A stretch of DNA of 64,000 nucleotides. Origin: Microbacterium ureisolvens. GTDB taxonomy: Bacteria > Actinomycetota > Actinomycetes > Actinomycetales > Microbacteriaceae. The stretch spans positions 620,001-684,000 of the forward strand of contig NZ_JAEUAX010000001.1 in the NCBI RefSeq assembly GCF_019511645.1. Direction: 5' to 3'. The notes beneath the pieces were generated by a model. It searched no databases, had not been told where the DNA came from, and saw only the letters and a list, made by a program, of their open reading frames with translations. Positions 61,385-64,000 of this stretch are shown one piece after another. The stretch's first letter is position 1. The number at the start of each line of letters is the position of its first letter. A program made the position numbers and the translations under genes.

Positions 61385-62176
61385 TCAGACCCCGACGTGC
61401 TTCTGGTAGCGGATGATCGCGGCGAACTCGTCGACGACGAGGCTCGCACCGCCGACCAACGCACCATCCACGTCGGGCTCGCGCATGAAGCTCGCGATGT
61501 TCGCGGACTTCACCGAGCCGCCGTAGAGCACGCGCGTGCGCGCTGCCGCGTCCGCGCCGAGCTTCTCTCCGATGACCTCGCGGAGCTTGGCGCAGACGTC
61601 CTGCGCCTGCTCCGGCGTCGCGGCCTGGCCGGATCCGATCGCCCAGACGGGCTCGTAGGCGACGACGATGTCGGCGTCCGCCTTGAGTCCCTCGAGTGCG
61701 ACCGACAGCTGGCTGACCGGCACGGCGCTCGCGCCGAACTTCTCCAGGTCCTCGCTGGTCTCGCCGACGCAGATCACGGGCACCAGGCCGTGCTTGAGCG
61801 CGGCCTTGACCTTCGAGCCCACGACCTCGTCCGTCTCGTCGTGGTACTGCCGACGCTCGGAGTGGCCGATGATGACGTACTTCGCATCGAGCTTGGCCAG
61901 GAACGCGCCCGAGATCTCGCCCGTGTAGGCGCCGGAGTCGTGAGCAGACAGGTCCTGGGCGCCCAGGGCGAACGGGATCTTGTCAGCGTCGAGCAGCGTC
62001 TGCACCGTGCGCAGGTCGGTGAAGGGCGGGAACACCGCGACCTCGACCGAGCCGTCCTCGTGCTTGGCGTCCTTGAGGGTCCAGTGCAGCTTCTGCACGA
62101 ACGCGACCGCCTGCAGGTGATCGAGGTTCATCTTCCAGTTGCCCGCGATGAGCGGGGTGCGGCTGCTCACTGCCAT
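61385..62176 (-). CDS. tpiA: Triosephosphate isomerase
   Basis: A 263-residue TIM barrel interconverting dihydroxyacetone phosphate and glyceraldehyde-3-phosphate. IAGNWKMN (Lys) near 10-17, VIIGHSERR (catalytic His) near 97, [12 protein letters not shown] (catalytic Glu) near 170, LYGGSVK and VGGASL phosphate loops. ATG 62176 with GGAGG upstream overlaps the pgk stop region. Confidence 0.97.
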   Translation of the reverse strand: MAVSSRTPLIAGNWKMNLDHLQAVAFVQKLHWTLKDAKHEDGSVEVAVFPPFTDLRTVQTLLDADKIPFALGAQDLSAHDSGAYTGEISGAFLAKLDAKYVIIGHSERRQYHDETDEVVGSKVKAALKHGLVPVICVGETSEDLEKFGASAVPVSQLSVALEGLKADADIVVAYEPVWAIGSGQAATPEQAQDVCAKLREVIGEKLGADAAARTRVLYGGSVKSANIASFMREPDVDGALVGGASLVVDEFAAIIRYQKHVGV

Positions 62177-63381
62177 CCGAGGACCTCCAGTCCGGGGAGC
62201 TTCTTGCCCTCGAGGAACTCGAGGCTGGCGCCGCCGCCGGTCGAGATGTGACCGAAGGCGTCGTCGGCGAATCCGAGTTGGCGCACCGCCGCCGCCGAGT
62301 CGCCGCCTCCCACGACCGACAGACCGTCGACCTGGGTGAGCGCCTGCGCGACCGCTTTGGTGCCTGCGGCGAACGGCGCGAGCTCGAACACGCCCATCGG
62401 GCCGTTCCAGAACACCGTCTTCGAGTCGCGCACGAGCGCGGCGAAACGCTCCGCGGTCTCCGGTCCGATGTCGAGTCCCAGGCCGGACGCCCCGAACGCC
62501 GTGTCTTCGATGCCGTCGGCGCTCGTCACCACGTGCTCCGCGTCGGCGCCGAACTTCGAGGCCACGACGACGTCGGTCGGGAGCACGAGCTCGACGCCCG
62601 ACTCCTGGGCGCGACGCATGTAGTCGCGAACCGTGTCGAGCTGGTCGGCCTCGAGGAGGCTCGAGCCGACCTTGTGCCCGTGCGCGGCGAGGAAGGTGAA
62701 CAGCATGCCGCCGCCGATGAGGAGACGGTCGACGCGCGGCAGCAGGTGGTCGATGACGCCCAGCTTGTCGCTGACCTTCGAGCCGCCGAGCACGACCGTG
62801 TACGGCCGCTCGGGGTTCTCGGTCAGGCGGTCGAGGACGTCGACCTCCTTCTCGATGAGGAACCCGGCGGCCGACGGCAGGATCTCGGCGAGGTCGTAGA
62901 CCGACGCCTGCTTGCGGTGCACGACGCCGAACCCGTCGGAGACGAGGACGTCGCCGAGCGTGGCGAGCTCCTCCGCGAACGCGCGACGGGTCGCATCGTC
63001 CTTCGCGGTCTCGCCCGGGTTGAACCGGAGGTTCTCGATGATCGCGACGTCGCCGTCCTCGAGGGCGGCGACCGCTTCGCGAGCCGACTCCCCCACCGTG
63101 TCGCGCGCGAACGCGACGGGCTTGCCGAGGAGCTCCGAGAGTCGCTGGGCGACCGGCTCGAGGCTGTACTTCGGATCGGGGGCACCGTCGGGGCGACCGA
63201 GGTGCGAGCAGACGACGACGCGGGCGCCCTGGTTGATCAGGGCGTTGAGCGTGGGGAGCGTGGCCCGCACACGGCCATCGTCCGTGATGATCCCGTCCTG
63301 AAGGGGGACGTTGAGATCAGCACGGACGATGACGCGCTTGCCGGCCAGCGAACCCAGCGAATCGAGGGTGCGCAGGGCCAT
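62167..63381 (-). CDS. pgk: Phosphoglycerate kinase
   Basis: A 404-residue two-domain kinase making ATP in glycolysis. N-terminal [15 protein letters not shown] and [20 protein letters not shown], hinge region, and the C-terminal nucleotide domain [12 protein letters not shown] and GGGDSAAAV phosphate loop. ATG 63381, nine bases after gap. Confidence 0.97.
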   Translation of the reverse strand: MALRTLDSLGSLAGKRVIVRADLNVPLQDGIITDDGRVRATLPTLNALINQGARVVVCSHLGRPDGAPDPKYSLEPVAQRLSELLGKPVAFARDTVGESAREAVAALEDGDVAIIENLRFNPGETAKDDATRRAFAEELATLGDVLVSDGFGVVHRKQASVYDLAEILPSAAGFLIEKEVDVLDRLTENPERPYTVVLGGSKVSDKLGVIDHLLPRVDRLLIGGGMLFTFLAAHGHKVGSSLLEADQLDTVRDYMRRAQESGVELVLPTDVVVASKFGADAEHVVTSADGIEDTAFGASGLGLDIGPETAERFAALVRDSKTVFWNGPMGVFELAPFAAGTKAVAQALTQVDGLSVVGGGDSAAAVRQLGFADDAFGHISTGGGASLEFLEGKKLPGLEVLGWQ

Positions 63382-63390
63382 GGCTGCGGC

Positions 63391-64000
<610 letters not shown>

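Overview
The window is about 70% G+C, densely packed, and has no mobile elements, CRISPR arrays or rRNA. Gene content and order point to an actinobacterium of the Micrococcales, most likely Microbacteriaceae and Microbacterium-like. The evidence is RbpA, the tkt-tal-pgi-zwf-opcA-pgl-rbpA-secG-tpiA-pgk-gap chain, the divergent glgC/glgA pair, the sufBD-Rieske-sufC-sufT operon, the heme A genes cox15/ctaB, and frequent GTG starts with ATGA/GTGA overlaps. The assignment rests on recognition, not on a database search.

Layout. 0-9 kb: undecaprenyl-diphosphate phosphatase, an M20 peptidase, tRNA-Leu(GAG), a ferritin-like/VIT1 fusion, an SF2 helicase, an SGNH hydrolase, an SDR, a SpoU rRNA/tRNA methyltransferase and a small-molecule methyltransferase. 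9-10.5 kb: a sirtuin and a histidine phosphatase. 10.5-23.5 kb: two divergently controlled operons that together cover leucine/branched-chain acyl-CoA breakdown: accD-accA-acyl-CoA dehydrogenase-MaoC-CitE-like lyase under a TetR regulator, and bkdA-bkdB-bkdC under an Lrp regulator, separated by a Tat-exported phosphoesterase. 23.5-27 kb: DMT exporter, CGNR regulator, hydrolase, DnaQ-like exonuclease, ribosomal protein L31 type B. 27-32 kb: orphan ABC ATPase, divergent glgA/glgC glycogen genes, serB, a hydrolase. 32-37.5 kb: fabG, small membrane proteins, a small Cys/His protein fused by overlaps to SURF1, an ABC-F protein and BioY. 37.5-42.6 kb: an iron-siderophore uptake operon behind two DtxR/IdeR-like boxes. 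42.6-45.2 kb: MFS exporter and MalY-type aminotransferase. 45.2-49.3 kb: suf Fe-S assembly operon. 49.6-52 kb: heme A/O synthases. 52.4-64 kb: transketolase through glyceraldehyde-3-phosphate dehydrogenase (cut by the right edge).

How it works together. The window is mostly core metabolism: pentose phosphate and lower glycolysis, glycogen synthesis, leucine oxidation, iron uptake feeding Fe-S and heme A assembly, and cytochrome oxidase maturation (SURF1, cox15, ctaB). The clearest non-textbook signals are regulatory. A TAxxxT −10 element lies 6-9 bases before the start codon of at least sixteen genes, implying widespread leaderless mRNAs; this also fixes several start codons. There are paired operators between accD and its TetR gene, an Lrp-type site before bkdA, two iron boxes, and palindromes placed at the transcription start of an ABC-F gene and of secG. 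The catabolic operon resembles, in gene order, the mycobacterial citE-maoC-fadE19-accA1-accD1 locus. I found no obviously novel multi-gene defence or biosynthetic system; the best unknown is the 76-residue Cys/His protein translationally locked to SURF1.
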